From Iodobacter sp. (GTDB lineage Bacteria; Pseudomonadota; Gammaproteobacteria; Burkholderiales; Chitinibacteraceae), in NCBI RefSeq assembly GCF_025352645.1, contig NZ_JANXSO010000035.1:1-62938 (forward strand): DNA of 62,938 nt, written 5' to 3'. Of this stretch, positions 1 through 9,174 are shown piece after piece; the first letter of the stretch is position 1, and each line of letters starts with the position of its first letter. Both the position numbers and the translations under genes were made by a program. Below the pieces are notes generated by a model. It worked only from the letters and a program-made list of their open reading frames with translations, had not been told where the DNA came from and did no database searches.

Positions 1-240
1 CGTGGATGAAGATGAATCAGTGGCATCGGCATAGCGAGGCACCAGTTCCATATCCATAAAGGGAGATTTACCTGGCTGATCGAAATGCTGCTCTGGCTTC
101 ATCGGATCATACCAATACAGGGCTTTGCGGGCTTCAACGGGGGCGGTGGCGTGGTTTGGCGTAGGCTTTAGCCACCAGCCTGTGGCAGTTCCGACAAAAA
201 GGGCGGCGATGACTAAAGCGATTGTATTGTTGCGATTCAT
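1..240 (-). CDS. cusB: RND efflux periplasmic adaptor, CusB-like (5' part only)
   Basis: The reading frame starts with ATG at 240 and runs off the left edge, so only the first 80 residues are visible. They show a short basic start, one hydrophobic signal or anchor segment (residues 6-22) and then the heavy-metal-binding segment typical of CusB/CzcB adaptors, with YWYDPMKPEQHF and GKSPFMDMELVPRY. In this family the adaptor joins an inner-membrane RND pump to the outer-membrane channel and captures Cu(I) or Ag(I) through methionines. The TolC-like gene ends two bases before this start, so the two are almost certainly co-transcribed. The exact metal cannot be fixed from this piece. Confidence 0.85.
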   Translation of the reverse strand, partial: MNRNNTIALVIAALFVGTATGWWLKPTPNHATAPVEARKALYWYDPMKPEQHFDQPGKSPFMDMELVPRYADATDSSSST

Positions 241-242
241 GA

Positions 243-1460
243 TTAATGCCCTCCTGTTAGGAAGAATATTTGCGCCTGAATGGCGGCAAGGCGGGAGGTC
301 AGATCAAGTGCGCGTAATTGGGCTACTCTTTTCGTTTTGCGCGCTTCAAGTACCGCATTGCTATTAGCTTTGCCAGATTGCAGGCCCGCTAAGGCCAGCT
401 CAGTTTGCTTTTGAATTAAGGGCAGTGTTTGTTGCTTTAGCCTTTGCAACTGGTTAGTGAGTGCATTACCTTGCGCATTTAACTCGGCATATTGCTGACG
501 ATAGCCCGCACTACGAGCGGTTTTTTCTGCTTCGGCTCGTTGCAAATTAGCTGTGGCGGCTGCGATTTTTGGATCTTGCCGTGAGGCGGTAAAAAACGGC
601 AGGTCAAAAGAAACCTTCACCATCGCTTGGTTTTGCCCCATATCGCTGCGTTGCAGGGCCAGCTCCAATCCCCAATCGGGATGCTTGCCTGCTTCCATCA
701 GGGCCAATTCGGCACGGGCGGTGCTAATTTGCGAGCTGGCCGCGTGCAGATCGGGCTGCTGGCTAAATTGATCAGATTGATCCTTGGAAGTTGGCTCGCG
801 TTGCCATACAGGGAGTGAGCCACTGATGGGCTCGGCGGCGCGATCTGGCCCAATCCAGCGTGCCAATAGCGCACGTGCCTGTTGAATCTCACTATTTAAG
901 TCATCGCGCGCGTCGGCTAATTGCTGGGTTTCTAGCTGTGCAGCTAAGGCATTGTCGACTGTGCCCCCCCCTGCTATAGCTGCGCGACTGAGGCTTAAGC
1001 TGTTTTGATTCTCAATGAGCTGCGTATCAAGGATTTGTATTTTTTCTTGTGCGTAATACAGGCTTAGCCAAGCGAGTGAGGTGGCGCGTTGTACATTAAG
1101 CTGTGCAAAGCGATACTGGGCGCTACTGGCTTGCCACGCTGCCGTGGCGATTTGGCGCTCCGCTGCCCGCTTGCCCGCATTAGGAAACTCCTGCATCAGG
1201 CCAATGCTGCGCATTGATTTGCCAATACGGTATTGGTCTTCTCCCTCTAGCGGAAGGTTATCAATGGCAAAAGAGAGCTTAGGGTCAGGTAATGCACCTG
1301 CAGATAGGGTTAAAGATTGAGCTGTAGCAGCACCTGATCGGCTGGCAACAAGATCAGGGGCGTAATTTTGAGCGGCAGTTAAGGCTTCATCTAGGGTCAG
1401 AGCCTGTGCGCTGGCCGCGCAAAGTAATAGCGCAATACTGCGCAGTGCATAAGAAAACAT
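243..1460 (-). CDS. TolC-family outer-membrane efflux protein (CusC/CzcC-like)
   Basis: 405 residues with an N-terminal signal peptide (hydrophobic core at about 8-20, then LTLDEALTAA) and the long alternating coiled-coil helices of the outer membrane efflux protein family. No lipobox cysteine is seen after the signal, unlike E. coli CusC. The channel should carry metal ions out of the periplasm together with the CusB-like adaptor whose start follows two bases later. The sequence around residues 163-168 contains a run of eight G on the coding strand (964-971), a possible slippage site. Copper/silver specificity is inferred from the adaptor, not from this protein. Confidence 0.85.
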   Translation of the reverse strand: MFSYALRSIALLLCAASAQALTLDEALTAAQNYAPDLVASRSGAATAQSLTLSAGALPDPKLSFAIDNLPLEGEDQYRIGKSMRSIGLMQEFPNAGKRAAERQIATAAWQASSAQYRFAQLNVQRATSLAWLSLYYAQEKIQILDTQLIENQNSLSLSRAAIAGGGTVDNALAAQLETQQLADARDDLNSEIQQARALLARWIGPDRAAEPISGSLPVWQREPTSKDQSDQFSQQPDLHAASSQISTARAELALMEAGKHPDWGLELALQRSDMGQNQAMVKVSFDLPFFTASRQDPKIAAATANLQRAEAEKTARSAGYRQQYAELNAQGNALTNQLQRLKQQTLPLIQKQTELALAGLQSGKANSNAVLEARKTKRVAQLRALDLTSRLAAIQAQIFFLTGGH

Positions 1461-1562
1461 ACGTGCTTCTCCAGATCATACTGAATACGAAACACCAAAA
1501 CGTGCAGGCGAGCAAAAACGCCCCGCAGTCCTAGTGATGTTCAAATGGATCAGAGAAACAGG

Positions 1563-1958
1563 CTAGTTGCGAAAGACTTGATATTGGATACGTAAGGGCG
1601 GGGAGGATGCGAGTAGTGTAGGTGGCGCTGCTAATTGCTGATTAGCCATCGGCAAATAGCTATCGAATAAAGGCGCAAGATAAAACAGGATAAATAGCTG
1701 TGGGGCAGGCAAATCCGGTGTTTTATGTGCTTCTAATTGTGAATCTTTTTGACAGTGCGCTTTGCATACCAATGGCTGCTGGTTGGCTTTCATATCCACA
1801 CAATCGCTCATGTCAGCCATTTGCACCATGGCAGGCGCAGTAGGCAAGCTCGCTAGAGCATCTGCACAGGCATAAGCCGCCACAACGAACTGGCTGAATG
1901 TCAGCAAGATCATCATGAGCAGAACAGCGAGTGGATGAGCCAAAAAGCGATGTTTCAT
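1563..1958 (-). CDS. small secreted Cys/His/Met-rich protein of the efflux operon
   Basis: 131 residues with a clear signal peptide (hydrophobic stretch at about 10-28). The middle is rich in metal-ligand residues: MADMSDCVDM, then a CKAHCQKDSQ segment, with four cysteines and several Met and His in about 50 residues. The C-terminus ends in a proline-rich PPLRIQYQVFRN segment. I do not recognise a named family. Small proteins of this style often open copper or cobalt/zinc/cadmium efflux operons in betaproteobacteria. It lies 102 bases upstream of the TolC-like gene on the same strand, so a role in periplasmic copper binding or sensing is a reasonable inference only. Confidence 0.6.
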   Translation of the reverse strand: MKHRFLAHPLAVLLMMILLTFSQFVVAAYACADALASLPTAPAMVQMADMSDCVDMKANQQPLVCKAHCQKDSQLEAHKTPDLPAPQLFILFYLAPLFDSYLPMANQQLAAPPTLLASSPPLRIQYQVFRN

Positions 1959-2157
1959 GAGCCTAACTTTAGTGAGTGCAGCAGTAGCTTACCTTACGAA
2001 TATATAGTGCATTGCAATTGTTTTTGTTAAATTTAAATATAAGGGCTCAAATCAATAAATTTCACCATCCTGATCAGCAACACAATTGGGCAGGGGCCTT
2101 GTATATTTTATTGGTTTTTCGTGAGTAAATAGTTAATATGCATAAAATTGGGTGCGT

Positions 2158-2189
2158 AAAAAAACGAGCCAGCGATGTGGCTCGTTTTT
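2158..2189 (-). terminator. intrinsic terminator after livF
   Basis: Perfect inverted repeat AAAACGAGCCA / TGGCTCGTTTT with a six-base loop. Read on the minus strand it is followed by a T run, just after the livF stop. The opposite strand also has T residues after the stem, so it may work both ways. Confidence 0.85.
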
Positions 2190-2202
2190 ACGTTAATAGC
2201 AA

Positions 2203-2919
2203 TTACTCGCCCAAATAGGCCTGTTGAATTTTGGGGTTGGCGAGTAAGTTTTCTGCTGTATCTGCCAAGGTGATCTTGCCCGATTCCATCACATAGCCTC
2301 GGTTGGCCGTTTGCAGTGCCAACTTGGCATTTTGCTCTACCAACAGCATGGTGACGCCTTCGGCAGCGATCATTTTAATGATCTCAAAAATCTTCTGCAC
2401 AATAATCGGCGCAAGGCCCATTGAAGGCTCATCCAGCAGCAATAGCTTAGGGCGGCCAAGGATGGCGCGGCCAATCGCGACCATCTGCTGCTCGCCTCCT
2501 GAAAGCGTGCCGGCTAGTTGTTTCATTCGCTCTTTTAGGCGCGGGAACAGGTAGTAAACACGTTCCATATCGTGGGCAATGCCCGCTTTATCGTTGCGGG
2601 TATAGGCACCCATCAGTAGGTTTTCTTCAACGGTAAGGCGGCTAAAAATGCCTCGCCCTTCGGGCACCATGATCAGCCCCTGTTTTACATAATCGTAAAT
2701 AGGTTTTTGGGCGGTTGATTTACCATCAAATAAAATATCGCCTGAGCTAGGTTTGCACATGCCAATCAGCGTTTTTAGCGTGGTGGTTTTGCCTGCACCA
2801 TTAGCCCCGATCAGGGCAACAAGCTCGCCTTGATTAATTTCTAAATCAATCCCTTTTACGGCATGGATGCCGCCATAGGCGACTTTTAAGTCTTTTACTT
2901 GCAGCAATGGGCTGGACAT
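2203..2919 (-). CDS. livF: branched-chain amino acid ABC transporter ATPase LivF
   Basis: ABC ATPase of 239 residues that energises high-affinity uptake of branched-chain amino acids together with LivG on the cytoplasmic side. Visible motifs are Walker A GANGAGKTT, the signature LSGGEQQM and Walker B LLLLDEPSMGLAP, followed by the switch histidine region; the length is normal for LivF. The start MSSPLLQVKDL at 2919 is preferred over an upstream in-frame ATG because an AGGAG sits about ten bases before it and family alignment begins there. It is the last gene of the livHMGF operon, 73 bases after livG, and is followed by a strong terminator. Confidence 0.92.
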   Translation of the reverse strand: MSSPLLQVKDLKVAYGGIHAVKGIDLEINQGELVALIGANGAGKTTTLKTLIGMCKPSSGDILFDGKSTAQKPIYDYVKQGLIMVPEGRGIFSRLTVEENLLMGAYTRNDKAGIAHDMERVYYLFPRLKERMKQLAGTLSGGEQQMVAIGRAILGRPKLLLLDEPSMGLAPIIVQKIFEIIKMIAAEGVTMLLVEQNAKLALQTANRGYVMESGKITLADTAENLLANPKIQQAYLGE

Positions 2920-2992
2920 TATGGTGCAACTCCTAGGCCAAGTGATGCACAAAGCGTTGCTCTTATGCCGCTTATTTGTAGAAATAGAATAC

Positions 2993-3778
2993 TCATTCTG
3001 GGGCTACTCCTAGATAAGCCTCGATCACGCGCGGATCATTTTTTACTGAATCGGGGATGCCTTCAGCAATTTTTTTGCCGTAGTCGAGCACTGCAATCCG
3101 ATCACACAGATCCATCATTAGTTTGACGTCGTGTTCAATTAATAAAATGGTCACGCCATCATCGCGAATTTTTTGCATGAGCTTTTTAAGATCGCCCGTT
3201 TCTTTTGGATTCATCCCGGCTGCTGGTTCATCCAATGCCAGTAGCGTAGGGCGAGTCGCCAGCGCGCGTGCAATTTCTAGGCGGCGCTGATCACCGTAAG
3301 AGAGATTACGGGCTAGTTCTTTAGCGTGTTTGCTAATGCCTACATAATCGAGCAGCTCGTGAGCCTTGCTATGAATGTCTGCTTCTTCTTTTACGGCTTT
3401 GGGGCTGTGAAAAATAGCGCCCAAAATGCCAGAGTGGGTGCGCACATGCTGGCCGACCATAACGTTTTCTAGTGCCGTCATATTGGCAAATAAACGGATA
3501 TTCTGAAAAGTGCGCGCAATACCCGATTCCACTACGACATTGGGTTTTTTGCGGAATAAATCTAAGCCATTAAAGCTAAAGCTGCCTTCGTCGGGTTGAT
3601 ATAGCCCTGTTAAGACGTTGAATAGGGTGGTTTTACCCGCGCCATTTGGGCCGATCAGGCCATAAATCTCGCCCTTGTTAATAGTGAGGCCCACGCTAGA
3701 CAAAGCGTGTAGGCCGCCAAAACGCTTGGTAATGCCATCAATTTTGAGTAGAACTTCTTTAGTTTCTAGCGCGCTCAT
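2993..3778 (-). CDS. livG: branched-chain amino acid ABC transporter ATPase LivG
   Basis: 261-residue ABC ATPase with Walker A GPNGAGKTT, signature LSYGDQRRLEIA and Walker B LLALDEPAAGMNP, the last in the form typical of LivG. It pairs with LivF to drive the LivH-LivM permease. Its ATG overlaps the livM stop by four bases (ATGA), which suggests translational coupling. Assignment as LivG rather than LivF rests on the longer helical insert between Walker A and the signature and on gene order. Confidence 0.92.
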   Translation of the reverse strand: MSALETKEVLLKIDGITKRFGGLHALSSVGLTINKGEIYGLIGPNGAGKTTLFNVLTGLYQPDEGSFSFNGLDLFRKKPNVVVESGIARTFQNIRLFANMTALENVMVGQHVRTHSGILGAIFHSPKAVKEEADIHSKAHELLDYVGISKHAKELARNLSYGDQRRLEIARALATRPTLLALDEPAAGMNPKETGDLKKLMQKIRDDGVTILLIEHDVKLMMDLCDRIAVLDYGKKIAEGIPDSVKNDPRVIEAYLGVAPE

Positions 3779-4881
3779 GCTTTTGCCTCTTCATCTTTTT
3801 CGTGGAACTCTGCTTTACGGCGTTGCGATGGCCATAGGCCCTCTGGGCGCAGCAGCATAATCACGATCATGGCAAGGCCAAAAATCAGCATGCGTAAGTT
3901 TTCGGGGTCAACCACACGGCGACCAACAATGGCTTGCTGCAGTGGGTTGATCACATCGCGCAGAATCTCTGGGGTGATAGACACAATGATTGCGCCTAAA
4001 ATCACACCAGGAATATGCCCCATGCCGCCTAATACCACCATGCATAGCACCATGATGGATTCCATTAGCACAAATGATTCAGGGGAGACAAAACCTTGGA
4101 AGCTGGCAAATAAAGCACCTGATACCCCCCCAAAGCTGGCACCCATCGCAAACGCCAGTAGCTTGATATTGCGGGTGTTGATGCCCATGGCGTTGGCGGC
4201 GATTTCATCTTCACGAATGGCCACCCAAGCGCGGCCAATACGTGAATTTTGTAAACGCATGGAGACAAAAATAATCAACAGGCAGAAGGCAAGAATTAAG
4301 TAATAGTAAAGGTGGACTTTTTCAAATGTTAGCCCTAGAAACTCAATCGGGCGGCCAAAATCATAAGGGCCAACATGAATGCTCTTAATATTATTAATGC
4401 CCTGCGGGCCATTGGTGATATTGATCGGGCGATCTAGATTATTCATAAAGATGCGGATAATTTCACCGAATCCTAAAGTCACAATCGCCAAATAATCGCC
4501 GCGTAGTTTTAATGTGGGCGAGCCAAGCAAGACGCCAAATAAACCCGCCACTAAGCCCGCTAGTAAAATCATCACAGGGAATGAAGGGTAAATCAGCCAA
4601 GCTGGCAGAACGGCAGCCAGATGTGGCGAATTTAAAATGGCATAAAGGTAAGCGCCCACGGCATAAAAGGCGATATAACCCAAATCTAATAGGCCAGCGT
4701 AGCCCACTACAATATTGAGCCCGAGCGCCAGCATGATATACAGCAGGGCAAAATCAATGGTGCGAATCCATGATTTGCCGCTTTCAAAGCTGCCGGTCAG
4801 CACAAAAGGCAGAATTAGCATCACGACCGCAAGTACGGCCATTGCGATCAGCCGTTGGCGAGGATTTTCTAGTTTTAGCAT
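3775..4881 (-). CDS. livM: branched-chain amino acid ABC transporter permease LivM
   Basis: 368-residue integral membrane protein with about ten hydrophobic segments. It carries the LivM-type motif GYAGLLDLGYIAFYAVGAY and the cytoplasmic EAA-like loop RIGRAWVAIREDEIAANAMG, which contacts the ATPases. It forms the membrane channel with LivH. The C-terminal tail is charged and cytoplasmic. It lies eight bases after livH and overlaps livG, so it sits inside one operon. Confidence 0.92.
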   Translation of the reverse strand: MLKLENPRQRLIAMAVLAVVMLILPFVLTGSFESGKSWIRTIDFALLYIMLALGLNIVVGYAGLLDLGYIAFYAVGAYLYAILNSPHLAAVLPAWLIYPSFPVMILLAGLVAGLFGVLLGSPTLKLRGDYLAIVTLGFGEIIRIFMNNLDRPINITNGPQGINNIKSIHVGPYDFGRPIEFLGLTFEKVHLYYYLILAFCLLIIFVSMRLQNSRIGRAWVAIREDEIAANAMGINTRNIKLLAFAMGASFGGVSGALFASFQGFVSPESFVLMESIMVLCMVVLGGMGHIPGVILGAIIVSITPEILRDVINPLQQAIVGRRVVDPENLRMLIFGLAMIVIMLLRPEGLWPSQRRKAEFHEKDEEAKA

Positions 4882-4889
4882 TTTAATTC

Positions 4890-5819
4890 CTAGGCGCGAT
4901 CAGCGACACGTTCGCCAAGTAATCCAGATGGGCGGAATACCAGCACGATAATCAGCACGATAAAGGCAAAGATGTCTTTGTAGTTACTACCAAAAGCACC
5001 GCCGGTTAGATCGCCTAAATAGCCGGAGCCAAGGCTCTCGATTAAGCCGAGTAATAAGCCACCCAATACCGCACCGCCTAGATTACCAATCCCACCCAGT
5101 ACTGCAGCAGTAAAGGCTTTTAGACCAATCAAAAATCCCATATAGGCATGGGCTTGATCGTAGTTGGCGGCAACCATTACTCCTGCTACAGCGCCTAGGG
5201 CTGAGCCGATCATAAAGACCATTGAGATGATTGAATTGATATTCACCCCCATCAGCCCTGCAACTTCAGGGTTTTGCGCCGTGGCCCGCATGGCGCGGCC
5301 AAGCTTAGTGCGTTCAATCAGGAAAAACAGCCCGGCCATTAAAGCCAGTGCAAGGCCAATGATGGCGATTTGCAAGCTGGTGATGGTGGCTCCGCCAATT
5401 TCATGCACGGTGCTGGGCAAAATAGCGGGGAAAGGGCGGTAGTTGCGGCCCCAGATCAGCATGGCGGCTTGTTGCAGCACAATGGATACGCCAATCGCGG
5501 TAATCAGCGGCGCGAGCCTTGGGGCTTTACGTAGTGGGCGGTAGGCGATTTTCTCGATGGCGTAGCCCAAAATAATCGAGACCGGCACGGCCATCATAAA
5601 GCCGACTAAGAGCAGCATGGGGCCGGGGAGCGATACATTGTGCCCAAGGAGGAGGTTGATGCAGGTAATGGTGACCATTGCACCGATCATAACGATTTCG
5701 CCGTGGGCAAAATTGATCAGCTGCATGATGCCGTACACCATGGTGTAGCCAAGGGCAATCAGTGCATAAATACTGCCGACAACTAAGCCATTAAAGATTT
5801 GCTGGAGAAAAATATCCAC
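4890..5819 (-). CDS. livH: branched-chain amino acid ABC transporter permease LivH
   Basis: About 309 residues, normal for LivH, with eight or so membrane segments and the conserved N-terminal stretch NGLVVGSIYALIALGYTMVY followed by GIMQLINFAHGE. The frame is open upstream to 5933, but the extra 38 residues are hydrophilic and unlike the family. The likely start is GTG at 5819 (VDIFLQQIFNG), although its ribosome binding site is weak. First gene of livHMGF. No livK/livJ substrate-binding protein is found anywhere in this window, so it must be encoded elsewhere. Confidence 0.88.
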   Translation of the reverse strand: MDIFLQQIFNGLVVGSIYALIALGYTMVYGIMQLINFAHGEIVMIGAMVTITCINLLLGHNVSLPGPMLLLVGFMMAVPVSIILGYAIEKIAYRPLRKAPRLAPLITAIGVSIVLQQAAMLIWGRNYRPFPAILPSTVHEIGGATITSLQIAIIGLALALMAGLFFLIERTKLGRAMRATAQNPEVAGLMGVNINSIISMVFMIGSALGAVAGVMVAANYDQAHAYMGFLIGLKAFTAAVLGGIGNLGGAVLGGLLLGLIESLGSGYLGDLTGGAFGSNYKDIFAFIVLIIVLVFRPSGLLGERVADRA

Positions 5820-6203
5820 GTGTGTATGCCCATATGAGGAGTGCAGATGCGATTGAATAAGACCATTACAGTTAGATCCATGTGCGAAAATTAACCCTGA
5901 ATAATAATGGCCGATACTTGTGAATTTCCCCAACTGGCAATCTTAAACTGGGTTGTTTTAAACAGGCTGAAGTGCTTTGCAATTAAAACTAATGGCTTCT
6001 ATTTATATGTCTAGTCTTAAATTAGCCATGAATAGCAAATATTCAAAATTTCATTGGTATTTAATTGCATAGGCGTGCGGTTTTAAAAGGGCACTGTTTG
6101 ATAGGCGGGATTGTCCGCTGCTTGTTTAAGCGGATGAATGGGGTATTTATTTGAGCATGCACATTTTCTGAAAACATATTCTTGTTATTTTCTTTGGGGC
6201 ATT
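5820..6203. other. intergenic region upstream of the liv operon
   Basis: About 380 bases without a credible gene. It should hold the liv promoter, reading leftwards. A small inverted repeat TCCGCT/AGCGGA lies near 6115-6135, and an imperfect TGTTTTAAACA palindrome lies at 5954-5964. No confident promoter hexamers could be picked. Confidence 0.5.
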
Positions 6204-6236
6204 AAAAAAGCCACCGAGTGATTTTCGGTGGCTTTT
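6204..6236 (-). terminator. intrinsic terminator after rne
   Basis: Twelve-base inverted repeat AAAAGCCACCGA / TCGGTGGCTTTT with a seven-base loop. On the minus strand it is followed by a run of T, 17 bases after the rne stop codon. Confidence 0.88.
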
Positions 6237-6252
6237 GCTGATTCAATTCAAA

Positions 6253-9174
6253 TTAGAATTGCTTAGTTTGAACCTGTACCAGAGGCTCGGCCGAGGTGTC
6301 TGCTGGAGTAGCAGTGGCATCACGTCGATTAGCACGCGCAGGCGCATCGCTTACAGGAGTAAGAGCAGCGTCAGTAGTCGCCGTTTGTGTTTCAACCTGC
6401 TGCAACATAGTGACTTCTGCACTAGCCTGTGTAGTCGTTTGAACATCACGGCGACGGCGGCGAGCAGGCGCTTCAACAGCTGGAGTGCTTTCTGCTGCTA
6501 AGGTACGCGTTGCGACCATAACCAGACCTGCTGCTTCTGGAGTGCCAATCACTAAGGGTGCTTGAACGGGGGTTGGTGCTGCCACCACCGCGGGAGCGAC
6601 TTCAACCGGTGCGGCTACTGGAGTCGCGATTGGGGCTGGGGCTGGGGCTGGAGCTGCAACTGCAACTGCAACGGGAGCAGGAACCACAATCACTACTGGA
6701 GCGGTAACCGGAGCTGGAGCGGGTATCGGCGCAGGAGCCGGTGCCACAACAGGCGCTGGTGCGGGAGCCACTACAGGTGCAGGGGCAAGCACCACTTCAG
6801 GGATGACTGCCGCCACGACTGGCGCTGTCGCGACTATTACGGGTGCAGCGACCACAGCCACTTCTACTGCTGGAGCGGCTACAGGAGTAGGCGCATCAAC
6901 AGGTGCAATCGGCTTGTTGTCAAAGATCGGCGCAGCAGGAACGATTGCTGTGAAAGCGGCTTCTGCGCCTGTTGCTTCTGGGCGATCACGACGCTCACCA
7001 CGACGGCTGCGACGACGGCGGCTACGTTGTTGCTCGCTGGCTTCGTCCGAATTGTTTTCTACGATAGGTGTAATTAACAATGCTTCTGTTGTGGCAGCAG
7101 GCGTTTCTTTGCGTGGCTGACGTTCTGGACGGGCAGGGCGCTCATTGCGAGGGCGTTGCTCGGCCGGAGCTTCGCTGCGCTCATTGTTGCGCTCGGTCCG
7201 TTCCGCACGTTCACGCGGCTCACGGTTTTCACGTGCTTCACGGTTTTCACGGCTCTTTTGCAGATCTTCTTCAATGCGTGGCTTACCACTGCCGCGACGC
7301 GGCTGTGCAGGGGCTTCTTCATTGCGAGCAGGGCGCTCGGTGCGAGGCGCTTGGCCTTCACGTGGTTCACGCGCTGGGCGTTGGCCACGATCATTGCGAT
7401 TGCGTGAATTATTGCTTGGCCGCGCCGCAGCCGCTGGCTTCGGCGTTTCTACCGGCGCTTCAGGCTCACCTTGGAACCAAGTTACAATTTTTTTCCACAG
7501 TGATGGTATGGCAACCACATCGGTAGGCGCAGCAACACGATCACGCGCAGAAATCGGCGCAGGCTGGTCTGGGGTAATGCCCTTAACCATGGCTTCTTGA
7601 CGTTTGGTTTGCTCTTCTTTGACCTTGCCTGGCTGATAGCCCGTTTCGCTTGGCAAATCAACCATTTTGTAGGACGGCACGACATCTTCATGGCTGCCTA
7701 TATCTTCATGGCGCAGACGTGAAAGATTGTAGTTGGGGGTTTCTAAATGCGTGTTTGGAATCAGGATTACGCTTACTTTTAGGCGTGCTTCAAGCGCAGA
7801 AATCTCTGCACGTTTTTCGTTCAGCAAGAAGGTGGCTACATCCACTGGCACCTGCGCATGAATCGCACCGGTGTTTTCCTTCATCGATTCTTCTTGAATA
7901 ATCCGCAGGATATTCAGTGCAGAAGATTCAATGCCACGGGTAAAGCCCGTGCCATGACAGCGAGGGCAGGCAATGTGGCTGGTTTCTTCAAGGGAGGGCT
8001 GTAGGCGCTGGCGTGATAATTCCATCAAGCCAAAGCGGCTGATTTTGCCAGTTTGTACGCGGGCACGGTCGTGGTGCAAAGCGTCACGCAGGCGGTTTTC
8101 TACTTCGCGCTGATTCTTTGGGTTTTCCATGTCGATAAAATCGATCACGATCAAACCACCCACGTCACGCAGACGCATCTGACGGGCGATTTCGTCAGCG
8201 GCTTCCATATTGGTGCGCAGCGCGGTTTCTTCGATGTCGGCGCCCTTGGTGGAGCGTGCCGAGTTCACATCAATAGAGTAGAGCGCTTCGGTTTTGTCGA
8301 TCACAATTGCGCCGCCAGAAGGCAGGTTTACTTCGCGGGCAAAGGCGGTTTCGATCTGATGCTCAATCTGGAAGCGTGAGAATAGCGGCACGTCATCTTG
8401 ATAGAACTTCACGCGGTTGACATTGGCCGGCATCACATGGCTCATAAACTGGCGTGCTTGCTCGTAAATATCAAGCTTATCAATCAGCAGCTCACCGATT
8501 TCTGGCTGGAAGTAATCGCGAATCGCACGGATAACCAAGCTAGATTCCTGATAAATCAGGAAAGCACCCGTTTGGGTAGAGGCAGCGCCTTCAACCGCAC
8601 GCCAAAGTTGCAGCAGGTAGTTTAAATCCCACTGCAGCTCTTCTGCATTGCGGCCAATGGCGGCAGTACGCGCAATCAGGCTCATGCCGTTAGGCGTTTC
8701 GAGCTGATCAAGAACGGCGCGAAGTTCATTCCTTTCTTCGCCCTCAATGCGGCGGGATACACCACCACCACGCGGATTGTTTGGCATCAATACAAGGTAG
8801 CGACCGGCCAAGCTGATGTAGGTAGTCAGCGCAGCGCCTTTATTGCCACGCTCGTCTTTCTCTACCTGAACGATCAGTTCCTGACCTTCTTTAAGAGAAT
8901 CGCCGATACGCGGGCGGCCATTGCCATCACCGTTGTCGTTCAGGTAGGCGCGAGCCACTTCCTTAAACGGCAAGAAGCCATGACGATCGCAGCCATAATC
9001 AATGAAGCAGGCTTCAAGGCTGGGCTCTACACGGGTAATCACACCCTTGTAGATATTGGATTTCCGCTGTTCTTTACCAACGGTTTCGATGTCGAGGTCG
9101 ACTAATTTTTGACCATCAACAATAGCAACGCGCAGCTCTTCAGCTTGTGTTGCGTTAAATAGCATACGTTTCAT
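6253..9174 (-). CDS. rne: ribonuclease E
   Basis: 973-residue endoribonuclease that initiates mRNA decay and rRNA/tRNA processing as the scaffold of the degradosome. The start [18 protein letters not shown] at 9174 matches the family and has GGAGC upstream, so the open frame to 9261 is not used. The N-terminal half has the S1 domain, the metal-binding catalytic aspartates in IDVNSARST and VIDFIDM, and the zinc-link CPRCHGTG. The C-terminal half is disordered: an Arg/Glu-rich RNA-binding region, an [11 protein letters not shown] stretch, then a long Ala/Pro/Val low-complexity linker (DNA about 6560-6900) and a tail with two RRRR or RANRR clusters. It is divergent from rluC, as in many proteobacteria. 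Confidence 0.95.
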   Translation of the reverse strand: MKRMLFNATQAEELRVAIVDGQKLVDLDIETVGKEQRKSNIYKGVITRVEPSLEACFIDYGCDRHGFLPFKEVARAYLNDNGDGNGRPRIGDSLKEGQELIVQVEKDERGNKGAALTTYISLAGRYLVLMPNNPRGGGVSRRIEGEERNELRAVLDQLETPNGMSLIARTAAIGRNAEELQWDLNYLLQLWRAVEGAASTQTGAFLIYQESSLVIRAIRDYFQPEIGELLIDKLDIYEQARQFMSHVMPANVNRVKFYQDDVPLFSRFQIEHQIETAFAREVNLPSGGAIVIDKTEALYSIDVNSARSTKGADIEETALRTNMEAADEIARQMRLRDVGGLIVIDFIDMENPKNQREVENRLRDALHHDRARVQTGKISRFGLMELSRQRLQPSLEETSHIACPRCHGTGFTRGIESSALNILRIIQEESMKENTGAIHAQVPVDVATFLLNEKRAEISALEARLKVSVILIPNTHLETPNYNLSRLRHEDIGSHEDVVPSYKMVDLPSETGYQPGKVKEEQTKRQEAMVKGITPDQPAPISARDRVAAPTDVVAIPSLWKKIVTWFQGEPEAPVETPKPAAAARPSNNSRNRNDRGQRPAREPREGQAPRTERPARNEEAPAQPRRGSGKPRIEEDLQKSRENREARENREPRERAERTERNNERSEAPAEQRPRNERPARPERQPRKETPAATTEALLITPIVENNSDEASEQQRSRRRRSRRGERRDRPEATGAEAAFTAIVPAAPIFDNKPIAPVDAPTPVAAPAVEVAVVAAPVIVATAPVVAAVIPEVVLAPAPVVAPAPAPVVAPAPAPIPAPAPVTAPVVIVVPAPVAVAVAAPAPAPAPIATPVAAPVEVAPAVVAAPTPVQAPLVIGTPEAAGLVMVATRTLAAESTPAVEAPARRRRRDVQTTTQASAEVTMLQQVETQTATTDAALTPVSDAPARANRRDATATPADTSAEPLVQVQTKQF

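Noticed and set aside
5820-5933. N-terminal extension of LivH
   Set aside because: The extra 38 residues are hydrophilic and unlike the family. The GTG at 5819 gives the normal length.
5954-5964. TGTTTTAAACA as a third copy of the Cro-type palindrome
   Set aside because: Its centre is one base, not six, so it does not match the paired sites before galU.
6562-7526. Several long open frames on the plus strand opposite rne, with His/Arg/Trp-rich or Arg/Ser-rich translations
   Set aside because: They lie antisense to the repetitive, GC-rich low-complexity part of rne. Their composition reflects the repeats and none has a ribosome binding site or family resemblance.
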